Positions 6,219 to 6,371 of a stretch of 6,371 nucleotides of DNA are shown one piece after another. This DNA is from Acidimicrobiia bacterium. Lineage in GTDB: Bacteria; Actinomycetota; Acidimicrobiia; IMCC26256; JAENVU01. Below the pieces are notes generated by a model, which had not been told where the DNA came from, searched no databases, and saw only the letters and a program-made list of their open reading frames with translations. Each line of letters starts with the position of its first letter. Position 1 is the stretch's first letter. The stretch covers positions 1 through 6,371 of the forward strand of contig JANYLF010000177.1 in the NCBI GenBank assembly GCA_025357995.1, given 5' to 3'. The translations under genes and the position numbers were made by a program.

Positions 6219-6371
6219 TCAGTCCTTCAACATCCCCGCGGTGGCCGAGCGTAAGAATGCAGCGCGCAGCGCGCGACCAAGCCGCGCGAGGTCGATGAGA
6301 TCGTCGCGTGCCTGCGCCCGGGCATCCGGGTTGCGGCGGCGCAAACGTGGCGCGATCACCTGGTCGTACAG
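6219..6371 (-). CDS. ftsR: C-terminal end of MerR-family regulator, probably FtsR (Rv1828-like); partial
   Basis: The last 50 codons of a minus-strand gene enter the window from the right and end with TGA at 6221-6219. The fragment (LYDQVIAPRLRRRNPDARAQ, then a helical tail with DDLIDLARLGRALRAAFLRS) is basic and helical. It resembles the dimerisation or effector tail of the actinobacterial MerR regulator called Rv1828 in mycobacteria and FtsR in Corynebacterium glutamicum, where it was described as controlling ftsZ. The DNA-binding domain is outside the window, so the identity rests mainly on gene order (directly before DUF151 and the second MerR gene). In known relatives an FHA protein (GarA) and gcvH lie further upstream; that cannot be checked here. 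Confidence 0.6.
   Translation of the reverse strand: MYDQVIAPRLRRRNPDARAQARDDLIDLARLGRALRAAFLRSATAGMLKD

Noticed and set aside
1..6371. CRISPR array, tRNA, rRNA or insertion sequence
   Set aside because: No regularly spaced direct repeats, cloverleaf pattern, ribosomal RNA sequence or transposase-like frame was seen on either strand.

Overview
The window is GC-rich, and every gene I can support lies on the minus strand, so transcription runs from right to left. The reading order is: the end of a MerR-family regulator (probably ftsR), a DUF151 bifunctional-nuclease-type protein, a second MerR-family regulator, gcvT, a tandem glycine riboswitch, gcvP, and a membrane-anchored J-domain protein. 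The cluster MerR / DUF151 / MerR next to glycine-cleavage genes is a classic actinobacterial arrangement (in Mycobacterium tuberculosis: gcvH, garA, Rv1828, Rv1829, Rv1830, then gcvB). Base composition, GTG starts, a TAnnnT-type -10 box and the gene order all suggest an actinobacterium. The insertion of gcvT and the J-protein suggests a lineage away from mycobacteria, perhaps Acidimicrobiia; that placement is inference.

Right part (about 4995-6371): the C-terminal 50 codons of the first MerR regulator are followed by DUF151 (GTG start with a strong GGAGG site) and then, after a 128-base gap, by the second MerR gene. That gap holds a good promoter candidate (TTGACG, 17 bases, TACGGT) and two overlapping small hairpins next to the start. 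The second MerR gene overlaps gcvT by 8 bases, so the two are probably translationally coupled.

Centre (about 805-5002): gcvT (T-protein, 373 aa) and gcvP (single-chain P-protein, 943 aa) supply two of the four parts of the glycine cleavage system. Together with GcvH and lipoamide dehydrogenase, neither of which is in the window, they convert glycine to CO2, ammonia and methylene-tetrahydrofolate. The 244 bases between them carry a complete two-aptamer glycine riboswitch in the sense orientation of gcvP. Glycine therefore appears to tune gcvP separately from the upstream genes. An 8-base complementarity and a weak anti-Shine-Dalgarno pairing between aptamer 2 and the gcvP ribosome site are candidates for the switching mechanism.

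Left part (1-804): nine bases after gcvP comes a 185-aa protein with an N-terminal J-domain (HPD motif) and two C-terminal membrane segments. It is followed by 237 non-coding bases with two strong inverted repeats, one starting inside the J-protein stop codon and one with 16-bp perfect arms, which probably end the operon. No tRNA, rRNA, insertion sequence or CRISPR array was seen. The window is mostly a well-understood metabolic and regulatory locus; the most interesting parts are the intra-operonic riboswitch with its possible expression platform, the J-protein linkage and the two unexplained inverted repeats.
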